Of a stretch of DNA of 64,000 nucleotides, positions 25,852 to 34,926 are shown piece after piece. The notes under the pieces are model-generated. The model ran no database searches, was not told where the DNA came from, and was given only the letters and a program-made list of their open reading frames with translations. Positions within the stretch are counted from its first letter, which is position 1. Every line of letters begins with the position of its first letter. The position numbers were made by a program, and so were the translations under genes. This DNA is from Nostoc sp. KVJ20 (GTDB lineage: Bacteria; Cyanobacteriota; Cyanobacteriia; Cyanobacteriales; Nostocaceae): assembly GCF_001712795.1 (NCBI RefSeq), contig NZ_KV757652.1, positions 21,426-85,425 of the forward strand, read 5' to 3'.

Positions 25852-27837
25852 CTACAACAAGTCTGTGATCGAAAATAACCGTTGTCGGTCTATTTGCTGA
25901 AGCTTGATTTTTTCAGCGTAGAAAGCCTGATAATACGATTGATAGCGCTCTGGTTCAGCTTCGGGATCGGTTTGCTGCCATAATTCCAAAAAGTGGCGAT
26001 AACGTTTTTCAAGCATCACCAAATCCATGCAAGCGATCGCAGCTTGAACCACTTGCGGAGTCCGAAGTATTTCTTTTTGGTTTTTTTCATCCACATGAAA
26101 TAAATGGGAAATTAACTCCATCTCGCTGCCAAATTCTAAGAATCGGTCTTGCAGGCGGGAAATTAAATCTGGTAGAGACGCAAAATTTCTCGTTTCTCCA
26201 TCACCCGATGAAATTTCTAAAATCTGTTGCCATAAAAATCGGTGGTGGGAAAGACTAAATTGCAAATCTCGCTCCTCTAGTTCGGCAATAATCGCTTGAC
26301 GCTGTTCAGGACAATGTAAGTAGATTCGCAATAACAAGGCTTCTGCGTGTTCTAAAAGGCTGCGTTCTGTGGGGAGTGGGGAAGGTGGGGCCCCCTCTGG
26401 GGATAAGGGGTAATGGGGAGTGGGGAATAGGGATTTGCTACTTCCCCATGCTTTCTTCGCTGACACAGGCTTAGAGTATGTAGCCGCAGCCGGAGCAATT
26501 TGAGTTAGCAGATTTTCGACTCGTAGGGGTATAAGTCTGGTATCTCCCAAACTGAGTATTTCTGCACAGTAGGAAACGTAATAGTTGCGTGTATCGCTGT
26601 TAGCTATATTTTTAAGTAATTTGACTAATTGCTGAGTTACTTGCTGAAAATCAGTAGCTTGTTTTAAGTTGCGGTCTTGAATAATTTGCTGAATCTGCCA
26701 GTCTAGCCAAAGTGGCGCATTTGTTAGCAGTTCTCCATAATCTTCTGGGGTGTGACTATGCAAATATTCATCAGCATCTTTACCATCGGGTAAATTGAGA
26801 ATTTTTAGCTGAACTTCGCCTTTGTATGCTAATTCAGCAATTTCACCGATCGCCCGTTCTGCGGCATTAGTTCCGGCTTTATCAGCATCAAAGTTGAGTA
26901 CTAATTGTTTTGATTCGGTGTAGCGTAATATTAACCGGACTTGTTCTAAGCTTAAAGCTGTACCGAGTGAGGCGACGGCATTATTAATACCGGCAGCGTG
27001 GAGAGCGATCGCATCAAAATATCCCTCCACCACCACCGCTTGATCAAGTTGGGAAATCCCACCTTTGGCTTGATCGAGGGCAAATAAGGTTTTACCTTTA
27101 CTAAAAAGTTCGGTTTCTGGGGAATTGAGATATTTAGGTTGTTCATCCGTGAGAGTTCTCCCACCAAAGGCAATCACACGCCCTTGAACATCACGAATGG
27201 GAATCATGAGGCGATCGCGAAATACATCATAATAACCACCGCCTTCCTTGCGTGGCTTAATCAATCCCGCTTTTTCTAATATTTGCGCTGGGTAATGTTT
27301 GTCTTCCACTAGATAGCGATGAAGGGTTTCCCAACCTGCGGGGGCGTAACCTAAACCAAATTGCTGTATAGTTTCTTCTTTGAGTTGGCGGTTAGATTGT
27401 AAATATTTAAGTGCCTTTTGCCCTTGTGATTGTCTGAGTGCGTGTTGATAAAACTGTGCGGACGAAGCCAGAACTTCATACAACTGCTCACGCAAAGATA
27501 GCTGACGCTGTAATTCTTGGCGTTGTTCGGGTTCGAGAGTTTGCACAGGGACTTGGTAACGCCGTGCTAAATCCAGCACCACGTCAGCAAAAGAACGCTT
27601 TCCCAACTCCATCACAAACTTAATGGCATTTCCCCCAGCTTGACAGCCGAAGCAATAATACATTTGCTTGGTCTGACTGACAGTGAAACTGGGAGATTTC
27701 TCATCGTGGAAAGGGCACAAACCGACAAAATCTTTTCCACGTTTGCGTAAAACTACGTATTCCGAGACGACATCTACAATATCAGCCCGTAATTTCACTT
27801 CCTCAATTGTGTCTGGGTGCAAGCGGGGGATTTGCAT
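25852..27837 (-). CDS. dnaG: DNA primase
   Basis: Primase of 661 residues that makes RNA primers at the replication fork. Domains: CHC2 zinc finger (CPFHDEKSPSF...YYCFGCQAGG, about 41-66), catalytic core with Toprim motif (VVVEGYFDAIAL and the later DADKAG), and C-terminal helicase-binding domain. I start at the ATG at 27837 (MQIPRLHPDTIEEVK). The ATG at 27855 would add six residues (MTNDKA) encoded by a TCATTGG tandem repeat. The linker at about residues 466-489 (SLFPTPHYPLSPEGAPPSP) is encoded by a G-rich tandem repeat like those found between genes, which points to repeat invasion of the coding sequence. Confidence 0.95.
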   Translation of the reverse strand: MQIPRLHPDTIEEVKLRADIVDVVSEYVVLRKRGKDFVGLCPFHDEKSPSFTVSQTKQMYYCFGCQAGGNAIKFVMELGKRSFADVVLDLARRYQVPVQTLEPEQRQELQRQLSLREQLYEVLASSAQFYQHALRQSQGQKALKYLQSNRQLKEETIQQFGLGYAPAGWETLHRYLVEDKHYPAQILEKAGLIKPRKEGGGYYDVFRDRLMIPIRDVQGRVIAFGGRTLTDEQPKYLNSPETELFSKGKTLFALDQAKGGISQLDQAVVVEGYFDAIALHAAGINNAVASLGTALSLEQVRLILRYTESKQLVLNFDADKAGTNAAERAIGEIAELAYKGEVQLKILNLPDGKDADEYLHSHTPEDYGELLTNAPLWLDWQIQQIIQDRNLKQATDFQQVTQQLVKLLKNIANSDTRNYYVSYCAEILSLGDTRLIPLRVENLLTQIAPAAATYSKPVSAKKAWGSSKSLFPTPHYPLSPEGAPPSPLPTERSLLEHAEALLLRIYLHCPEQRQAIIAELEERDLQFSLSHHRFLWQQILEISSGDGETRNFASLPDLISRLQDRFLEFGSEMELISHLFHVDEKNQKEILRTPQVVQAAIACMDLVMLEKRYRHFLELWQQTDPEAEPERYQSYYQAFYAEKIKLQQIDRQRLFSITDLL

Positions 27838-27845
27838 GGCTTTGT

Positions 27846-27876
27846 CATTAGTCATTGGTCATTGGTCATTGGTCAT
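27846..27876. repeat. Short tandem repeat (TCATTGG)n at the dnaG start
   Basis: Four heptamer copies overlap and precede the first possible dnaG start codon. Confidence 0.8.
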
Positions 27877-28002
27877 GAACTTTGGAGAAATACCAAAGGA
27901 CAAATGACTTTAGACTTCTGATAGCTATTATATTCTTGTTGCTAGACCAAAAATGATTTGTAGAATTGCTTACACTAAAATCTATCAGAGGAAATACTGA
28001 AA

Positions 28003-29355
28003 ATGGGACGTATTTTTATATCAGCGGCTCATGGAGGCAAAGAAGCGGGAGGAATCGATCCAGGTGCGATCGCAGGTGGTACAACTGAAGCGAAAGAAAT
28101 GATTTTGCTGCGGGATTTGATTGTCACGGAACTGAGGGCGCGGAGTTTGGAAATTTTGGCGGTTCCTGATGACTTGAGCGCCGCCCAAACTATCACCTGG
28201 ATCAATTCTCGTGGCCGCCGGGGTGATGTCGCCCTAGAAATTGAATCTGACGCAGCTAGCAGCCCTTCTGTGCGGGGGGCTAGCGTCTTTTATATTGCTA
28301 ATAATAGCGATCGCAAAAGCAATGCTGAACAGTTACTAGTGGGGTTATTACGCCGTGTACCGCAATTACCGAATCGGGGAGTCAAGGCAGATACAAATAG
28401 CGGCTTGGGTAGTTTAGCATTCTGTCGCCAGACAACCCTTCCAGCTTTGGTGATGCAAGTGGGGTTTCTCAGCAATCCAGAGGATCGGGCTTTGCTGCAA
28501 ACTCGTCGCCGCGATTTTGCTTTAGGAATTGCCGATGGATTAGTCACTTGGAGTCGTGTAATTGACCCGACTCCTGGAACTCCAGCCGATGCAAATTATC
28601 CGCCGATTAATATCAATATTAATGGGCAAAATTACTCGGAGCAAGGAGTTTTAGTTAATGGTAATGCTTACATCCCCATTGATTTAGTAGACCGCCTACG
28701 GATTGACCTTTCAAAAGCAGCTAATGTCAATCGAATTACCTATCGCAAAGTAGTTTATGTTAAAGCGATTGAACTGCGAGATTTTAATGTTGCAGTTAGT
28801 TGGGATGCCGCAACACGTACTGTTAGCTTGCGATCAAATTTAATAGTTTGCTCCGGTCAATTTGACCGGGTAATGTCAAACGGGAATACTTCAGAAGTAC
28901 AGTTACAATTATTTCTGAGAAACAATAATGAAAATGCTTTAGTAAAATTTCCTGACATCCCAAAACTTTATCGGGAAGAAGCAGGGATAGAGGGAGTTAA
29001 TTATGATATTGCCTTTTGCCAAATGTGTGTAGAAACTGGATTTTTACGGTTTGGTAGCGATATTAGACCTGAGCAAAATAACTTTGCAGGCTTAGGTGCA
29101 ATTGGTGGTGGCTCGGAGGCTGCATCTTTTGCAAGTGCCAGAATTGGAGTCAGGGCGCACATCCAACATTTGAAAGCTTACGCCAGTTTAGAACCTTTGG
29201 TACAGGAAGTAGTAGATCCTAGGTTTCGCTTTGTCACACGCGGGATTGCGCCATTAATTGATCAGCTATCAGGGCGCTGGTCAGCAGATTTGGATTATGG
29301 TGCAAGGATTTCAGCAATGGTCAAACGATTATATGAATCAGCAGGACTTCTGTGA
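28003..29355 (+). CDS. tftA: Amidase_3 / Cu-amine-oxidase-N-like / glucosaminidase protein (TftA-like)
   Basis: Cell-wall protein of 450 residues with three parts. An N-terminal Amidase_3-type domain (1-185) is followed by a copper amine oxidase N-like domain (about 200-280: INGQNYSEQGVLVNGNAYIPI) and a glucosaminidase domain (about 325-450: FCQMCVETGFLRFG, probable catalytic Glu344; NNFAGLGAIG). This layout matches the hormogonium tapered-terminus protein TftA of Nostoc. The amidase part keeps the first zinc His (H10) and Glu (E29). It has Glu at the usual third ligand position (E81 in LEIESDA, where LSIHADA is normal) and Gln152 in place of the catalytic Glu (MQVGFLSN). No signal peptide is evident. 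Confidence 0.82.
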   Translation: MGRIFISAAHGGKEAGGIDPGAIAGGTTEAKEMILLRDLIVTELRARSLEILAVPDDLSAAQTITWINSRGRRGDVALEIESDAASSPSVRGASVFYIANNSDRKSNAEQLLVGLLRRVPQLPNRGVKADTNSGLGSLAFCRQTTLPALVMQVGFLSNPEDRALLQTRRRDFALGIADGLVTWSRVIDPTPGTPADANYPPINININGQNYSEQGVLVNGNAYIPIDLVDRLRIDLSKAANVNRITYRKVVYVKAIELRDFNVAVSWDAATRTVSLRSNLIVCSGQFDRVMSNGNTSEVQLQLFLRNNNENALVKFPDIPKLYREEAGIEGVNYDIAFCQMCVETGFLRFGSDIRPEQNNFAGLGAIGGGSEAASFASARIGVRAHIQHLKAYASLEPLVQEVVDPRFRFVTRGIAPLIDQLSGRWSADLDYGARISAMVKRLYESAGLL

Positions 29356-29454
29356 GTCTAAGGTTCTGCATGATGCGATCGCAAACTTGGTCTGCTTCAG
29401 CATCAAGATGCCGTAAAGTTGTTGTAAACTTGATAGCAATTAAGAAGACAGACC

Positions 29455-32037
29455 GTGATCGTCCCATCAAGCATTAGAGCTTTCGTAGCAAGTCATAACA
29501 GTAATTTAGAGTTTACCAGCCTCGCAAAACTATCAAGTGGAAACTTGCTTGCAGAAGTGGATCTTCACCGGGCTGTAGCAAGTTTAAAGCTAAGGCAAGA
29601 TAAAAAAGCATCAATGGGTCAATTTTTGACTCCCGCTTCAGTAGCCCAATTGATGGTTGAGATGTTTAATAGGCTAGATTTGCCTGAAATATCCTTGCTT
29701 GATGCTGGAGCAGGAATCGGTTCATTACTAGCCGCTTTTGTGGAAAAAGTATGCCAGCATCGACAACAAACCTCAAGTTTGCGCGTTGTAGCTTATGAAA
29801 TTGACCCTTTTCTAATTAGATATTTGCATCAGACTCTAGAGCTATGTGAGAGGGAATGTCAACGTGTGGGTATTTCCTTCAATTACGAAATTCGTGAGAC
29901 TGATTTTATCGAAGATGCAGTCAGGCTACTTCAGATGGGTTTATTGAATAGTGCAAACGCAACAGAATTTACCCATGCTATTCTCAACCCGCCTTATTTG
30001 AAAATCAATGCTCATTCCAAGGTGCGCGAATTGCTGCGTTCGATCGGTTTGGAGACTAGCAATCTTTATACTGGTTTTATGGCAGCTACAGCGCAACTTT
30101 TAAAACCAAGTGGGGAGTTTGTAGCGATTACCCCGCGCAGTTTTTGTAATGGGCCCTATTTTCGTGACTTCCGCAAGATGTTTTTAGAAATGATGGCTTT
30201 ACAACAAATACATCTTTTTGAGTCGCGGCAAGAAGCATTTAGTGATGATGATGTTTTACAGGAAACTATCATCATCAAAGCTACAAAACAAAGGCAAAAG
30301 TTTAGCAGCGTAATCATAAATACCAGCTTTGGTGCTAATGATGACTTGCTTATGTCACACTCTGTACCATATTTAGACTTGGTTCACCTCGATGATTTAG
30401 AGCAGTTTATTCATATTATTCCAGATAACATTAGCCAGCAAATTGTTCAGAGAATAGAACTTTTTACCTGTACCTTGAAAGATTTAGGGCTAACAGTTTC
30501 AACTGGACGAGTAGTAGATTTTAGAGCTAAAGATTACCTAAGAGAAAATATAGAAAACGATACCGTTCCTTTAATATATCCAGTGAATTTATCGAATGGA
30601 TATGTAGAGTACCCAAAAATAACTAAAAAGCCCCAAGCAATAGTTCATATAGAAGAAACAGCGAATCTTTTGATACCAAATGAGCATTATGTTCTATCCA
30701 AAAGATTCTCATCGAAAGAAGAGAAAAAGCGTGTTGTTGCGGTGGTTTATGATGCAAACCAATTTAATTATGAATATGTCGGCTTTGAAAATCACTTGAA
30801 TTACTTTCACAAAGATGGACGTGGAGTTAGCCTTTTCTTGGCTCGTGGGCTTGCTGTTTATCTCAATTCAACCCTAGTTGATGCTTTCTTTCGGTTGTTC
30901 AATGGACATACTCAGGTCAATGCAACAGATTTGCGAAAATTAAAGTACCCTAGTTTGTCACAGCTATTGTTGTTAGGGACGGGGTTTAAAGAAGAATTTC
31001 CTTCTTTACAGGAAATTGATGAACTTATAGAAAATCAGCTATTGAGTATGTCAAATCTGTCAGAGAATAATCCAATTGCAACTAAATCTCGAATTGATGA
31101 AGCGTTGCAAATCTTGACACAATTGGGCTTTCCACGAGCACAGCTTAATGAACGGTCAGCTTTAACCCTCCTGGCATTGCTTGATTTAAAACCGATAGAC
31201 TCTTGGCAATTAGCAACTTCTCCTTTGATTGGAATTACGACGATGATGGGCTTTATGGCTCAACATTATGGCAAAACCTATAAGCCGAACACACGGGAAA
31301 CAGTTCGCCGCCAGACAGTGCATCAATTTCTGGATGCAGGTTTGATAGTTGCTAATCCAGATGATTTAAGCCGCCCTATCAACAGTCCCAAAACTGTATA
31401 TCAGATTGAAAATAGTGCGTTAGAACTATTAAGAACTTACGGTACTGACGAATGGGAAAAGAACATTCGCACTTACCTTGCTTCAGTTGAAACTCTGAAA
31501 AAGCAATATGCTCAAGAGCGTGAAATGTCCCGTATTCCGATAGTAATTAACGGAGAAATCAAAACTTTATCACCAGGTGGTCAGAATATTCTGATTGAAA
31601 AAATTATTAATGATTTTGCCCCTCGTTTTACTCCTAGTGGAAAGCTGATCTATATTGGCGATACAGATGAAAAATTCGCCCACTTTGATGCAGCAGCATT
31701 GGCAGATTTAGGCGTTAATATCGATTCCCACGGCAAAATGCCAGATGTGATTATTCACTTTACAACAAATAACTGGTTGGTGCTGATTGAAGCTGTAACC
31801 TCACATGGGCCAATTAATCCTAAACGAAAGAAGGAACTTGAAGTTCTATTTAGAACTGCCGAAATACCTCTGGTGATGGTAACAACATTTCTCAGTCGTA
31901 AGGCAATGGTGGCATATCTGGCAGAGATTGCTTGGGAAACAGATGTTTGGGTTGCTGAAGATTCTACTCACCTGATTCATTTCAATGGTGAATATCTATT
32001 GCAGGCTTACCAAATAGAAAATAAGCAAACTTCCTGA
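29455..32037 (+). CDS. Fused type II restriction-modification enzyme, BsuBI/PstI type
   Basis: Single polypeptide of 860 residues. The N-terminal half is an N6-adenine methyltransferase: motif X GQFLTP (55-60), motif I LLDAGAGIGS (81-90), motif IV NPPY (178-181). From about residue 545 the sequence matches the BsuBI/PstI restriction endonuclease family, first the winged-helix part (EALQILTQLGFPRAQLNERSALTLLALL, NTRETVRRQTVHQFLDAGL), then the nuclease core (KMPDVIIHF at about 761, LVLIEAVTSHGP at about 776). In BsuBI and PstI these activities are separate proteins acting on CTGCAG; here they are fused. The start is GTG at 29455. No separate specificity subunit is nearby. It cuts or protects incoming DNA; the recognition site is inferred. 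Confidence 0.85.
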   Translation: MIVPSSIRAFVASHNSNLEFTSLAKLSSGNLLAEVDLHRAVASLKLRQDKKASMGQFLTPASVAQLMVEMFNRLDLPEISLLDAGAGIGSLLAAFVEKVCQHRQQTSSLRVVAYEIDPFLIRYLHQTLELCERECQRVGISFNYEIRETDFIEDAVRLLQMGLLNSANATEFTHAILNPPYLKINAHSKVRELLRSIGLETSNLYTGFMAATAQLLKPSGEFVAITPRSFCNGPYFRDFRKMFLEMMALQQIHLFESRQEAFSDDDVLQETIIIKATKQRQKFSSVIINTSFGANDDLLMSHSVPYLDLVHLDDLEQFIHIIPDNISQQIVQRIELFTCTLKDLGLTVSTGRVVDFRAKDYLRENIENDTVPLIYPVNLSNGYVEYPKITKKPQAIVHIEETANLLIPNEHYVLSKRFSSKEEKKRVVAVVYDANQFNYEYVGFENHLNYFHKDGRGVSLFLARGLAVYLNSTLVDAFFRLFNGHTQVNATDLRKLKYPSLSQLLLLGTGFKEEFPSLQEIDELIENQLLSMSNLSENNPIATKSRIDEALQILTQLGFPRAQLNERSALTLLALLDLKPIDSWQLATSPLIGITTMMGFMAQHYGKTYKPNTRETVRRQTVHQFLDAGLIVANPDDLSRPINSPKTVYQIENSALELLRTYGTDEWEKNIRTYLASVETLKKQYAQEREMSRIPIVINGEIKTLSPGGQNILIEKIINDFAPRFTPSGKLIYIGDTDEKFAHFDAAALADLGVNIDSHGKMPDVIIHFTTNNWLVLIEAVTSHGPINPKRKKELEVLFRTAEIPLVMVTTFLSRKAMVAYLAEIAWETDVWVAEDSTHLIHFNGEYLLQAYQIENKQTS

Positions 32038-32099
32038 ATCTACAGCAAAATTCAGGTGTCTGTGTAATACTAATTCAATTAATGATTGCAACACATCCT

Positions 32100-32135
32100 T
32101 GGGTAAAGACGCGATGAATCGCGTCTCTACAAGAT
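32100..32135. repeat. Interspersed palindrome GACGCGATGAATCGCGTC
   Basis: Arms GACGCGAT/ATCGCGTC around GA. Relatives occur at 47567-47582 and, extended, at 63814-63878. Confidence 0.7.
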
Positions 32136-32170
32136 GGTCTATTTGGTCGCATTCTTTTTTCAAATTGGTA

Positions 32171-34015
32171 TTACATATCTTGCTTGTATTCTTCTAACAA
32201 TTGCGGAATGTGATCATACCCATCTACACCGATAATCGCAATAATTTTCGGGCGATGTTGCTGTAAGAACTTGTGGAAAGCTTCTGTCCCTATCTGTCCT
32301 TGCAAAATTGTCAGTAACCCTGCTGGTTGTCGCCACTCACTAGAAGCAATTTGCTCTAAAAGATACATTCCCAAACAGCCTGTGTAAACAGTCTTTTCGG
32401 AATTTTGCAGATGATAATAAGCTTCTGCCAAATAAGCTAAGTTCCGCCCCTGTAGATACAAATCACCGGAAACTTGCGCTGTTTTAAAGCCATCTTCGAG
32501 ATATTTAATTGCGGTTTGGTGTTGTCCAATTACTAGATAGGCAATTCCTAAACTGCTGACACATAAGGCTTTACTTTGAAGATCGCCTAATTTTTCTGAT
32601 AATTTTAAACCTTGTTCCAAATAATTAATTGCGGCTTCATAAGTTTCTGGTTCTAAGTTTTCCAATTCTTGAGCTTGCATGACTTCGCTGTAACCTAAAT
32701 TTACCAGCGCGTTTGCTTCTCCTGTGCGATCGCCTGCTTGCCGACTCAGTATTAATCCTCGTTGACTGTAGTTAATTGCCTCAGCATAATTTTGCTGTTG
32801 CACGTATGTGCGGCTGAGGTGATTGAGATTGGCAATTTCACAAGCGCGATCGCCTGCATTCCTAGCGATCTCTAGCGCTTGCTGATGAAAGTCAATAGAG
32901 CGCTGGTATTGTCCCAAAGCACGCTGTGAATAGCCTAAAAGGGTCAAAATTCTCGCCTTTTCTTGGGTTCCTTCGCCTTTTCGCAGCGGTTCATCTAAAT
33001 AATCGAGTGCATCTCGCAAATAAGTGCCAGTAAAAGAGGCAAAAATCCCGCCGTAAAAGGGAAAATATGGACGCTGGGCAAAGGTTCGTAAAATCTGGAG
33101 CATGATTTGAGAACAGGCATCGCCGTATACTTTTCCAATGCTGCCAAAACCACTTGCTAACTGACTCCAAATCACTGCAAAGGTCAAGAAAGTAGAAATG
33201 GACAACTTTGGCCCCGCTTTCACATCGTAAGCTTGTTGGTCAAACCAGTTAATTAGTCCCCGTTGCAAGTACTGTAAAATCAATGCCATTTCCACCCAAT
33301 CTCTGAGGGTGATGCCTCGTTGTCGCTCGGTAAACTCTATTACCGATTCTTCCCTAGCCAAGGTGCGAAGCAGTGCTTGGGGTAACTCACTATTAAGTTG
33401 TTTCGCCCAACTTGCCCAAGGGCCACGTTCTCCCGGTACGCCGCCAAATCCCAGAGATTCTTTTTGCTCGTACATCCAACTGAGCAAGTTGTCTTGCAAT
33501 CGCTGCCAAGAAGCTAAACCACGGGTAATCCCTTCAGAAAATTGTTCTAAATCAGAATCTACCTGAGCAAATTGCTGTAATGATTTTGATAACTGCTGTA
33601 GCTGTTGCAAATTTAGGGGATACTTCTGATTGGGGTCAGTAACCCGGATAAATACCGCCAAACGCTCATCAGCGGGGGCTGTGGTAATTTCTGAAACTGC
33701 CGAGGCGATCGCTTCTGTGGCTTTGTTTTGCTCTTGCCAGCGTTGCCATTGACTTTGAATAGTCTTAATGGCTCTCAAACTTCGAGTAGCCTTGGCTTTC
33801 TTGAGTTCGTCTTTTTGGCTATCTACTTGACTTTGCAGGGAATTCAGGCGATCGCTCAAAGCTAGCTCAAAAACTTCCCCTGTCCCGGAAGTGATTCCTT
33901 TAAGCAGCATTTGATACACCTGTTCTACAGAGCTTATTTTGCCCTTGAGGGTGGTTTCGACAATTTCATCGATTAAGGCAAGATAGCGATCGCTTAATGG
34001 CAGAGAGTCTGGCAC
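32171..34015 (-). CDS. TPR repeat protein
   Basis: Protein of 614 residues. The N-terminal 150 residues are helical and partly coiled coil (LNSLQSQVDSQKDELKKAKATRSLRAIKTIQSQWQRWQEQNK). The C-terminal third holds at least five tetratricopeptide repeats, for example GYSQRALGQYQRSIDFHQQALEIAR, NLNHLSRTYVQQQNYAEAINYSQRGLIL and NLGYSEVMQAQELE. No signal peptide or membrane helix is visible, so it is probably a cytoplasmic scaffold. Partner unknown; neighbours give no hint. Confidence 0.85.
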   Translation of the reverse strand: MPDSLPLSDRYLALIDEIVETTLKGKISSVEQVYQMLLKGITSGTGEVFELALSDRLNSLQSQVDSQKDELKKAKATRSLRAIKTIQSQWQRWQEQNKATEAIASAVSEITTAPADERLAVFIRVTDPNQKYPLNLQQLQQLSKSLQQFAQVDSDLEQFSEGITRGLASWQRLQDNLLSWMYEQKESLGFGGVPGERGPWASWAKQLNSELPQALLRTLAREESVIEFTERQRGITLRDWVEMALILQYLQRGLINWFDQQAYDVKAGPKLSISTFLTFAVIWSQLASGFGSIGKVYGDACSQIMLQILRTFAQRPYFPFYGGIFASFTGTYLRDALDYLDEPLRKGEGTQEKARILTLLGYSQRALGQYQRSIDFHQQALEIARNAGDRACEIANLNHLSRTYVQQQNYAEAINYSQRGLILSRQAGDRTGEANALVNLGYSEVMQAQELENLEPETYEAAINYLEQGLKLSEKLGDLQSKALCVSSLGIAYLVIGQHQTAIKYLEDGFKTAQVSGDLYLQGRNLAYLAEAYYHLQNSEKTVYTGCLGMYLLEQIASSEWRQPAGLLTILQGQIGTEAFHKFLQQHRPKIIAIIGVDGYDHIPQLLEEYKQDM

Positions 34016-34197
34016 TTTGGCTATTAGGAGAATGTCACGTCAATTCTAATTCTAATCTTGGCAGCAAAAGTTGGGGAATTGGGCATTGGCCCAGAACTAA
34101 AGTTTTCATTCATACTTCTTTCTTCCTGTCCCCTGCCTCCTGCCTTTCTTTGTAAAAGCCTAAATTATCTGGGATTTATCCAGCAGTAACGCACGTT

Positions 34198-34860
34198 ATG
34201 ACAACTCAAACACTAGGACTCGAACAAAATCTCTATGACTATTTACTATCAATATCTCTCCGAGAACCGGAAATTTTAACCCAACTGAGACAGGAAACAG
34301 CCCAATATCCCATAGGTAGAATGCAAATTGCTCCCGAACAGGGGCAGTTTTTGGCGTTACTGGTGCAACTGTTGGGAGCGAAGAAAACTTTGGAAGTTGG
34401 GGTATTTACAGGTTATAGTTCCCTGGTGGTGGCATTGGCGTTACCGAGCGACGGTAAGGTGGTAGCCTGTGATATCAGTGAGGAATTTACAACGATCGCT
34501 CGGCGTTATTGGCAGCAAGCAGGAGTGGCGGATAAAATTCAACTGCACATTGCCCCAGCTTTGGAGACTTTGGATCGGCTACTCGCAACAGGAGAAGCGG
34601 CAACTTTTGATTTTGCCTTCATTGATGCAGATAAGAGCAATTATGATGGCTATTATGAGCGATCGCTGCAATTAGTGCGGTCGGGTGGACTGATTGCGAT
34701 CGATAATGTCCTCTGGTCAGGCAGGGTTGCCGACCCGCAAGTGCAAGATAATAGAACTAAAAGAATTCGTACCTTTAATCAAAAACTGCATCAAGATCAG
34801 CGAGTTAGTCTGAGTTTAGTAGCGATCGCAGATGGCTTAACTCTGGCATTGAAGAAGTAA
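34198..34860 (+). CDS. Class I SAM-dependent O-methyltransferase
   Basis: Methyltransferase of 220 residues of the cation-dependent catechol/caffeoyl-CoA O-methyltransferase type (Methyltransf_3). SAM-binding motif LEVGVFTGYSSLVVALAL (about 61-78), acidic VACDISEE, metal-binding AFIDADKSNYDGYYE and IAIDNVLWSGRV. Such enzymes methylate hydroxyls on small aromatic compounds. It lies tail to tail with the second shell gene of the geosmin operon; no functional link is evident. Confidence 0.9.
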   Translation: MTTQTLGLEQNLYDYLLSISLREPEILTQLRQETAQYPIGRMQIAPEQGQFLALLVQLLGAKKTLEVGVFTGYSSLVVALALPSDGKVVACDISEEFTTIARRYWQQAGVADKIQLHIAPALETLDRLLATGEAATFDFAFIDADKSNYDGYYERSLQLVRSGGLIAIDNVLWSGRVADPQVQDNRTKRIRTFNQKLHQDQRVSLSLVAIADGLTLALKK

Positions 34861-34926
34861 TGTCTTTACGCCATATCCTGGTCTTTGCAAATCGCTACAG
34901 ATATTTCAGATGCACTAACCCTTCCC

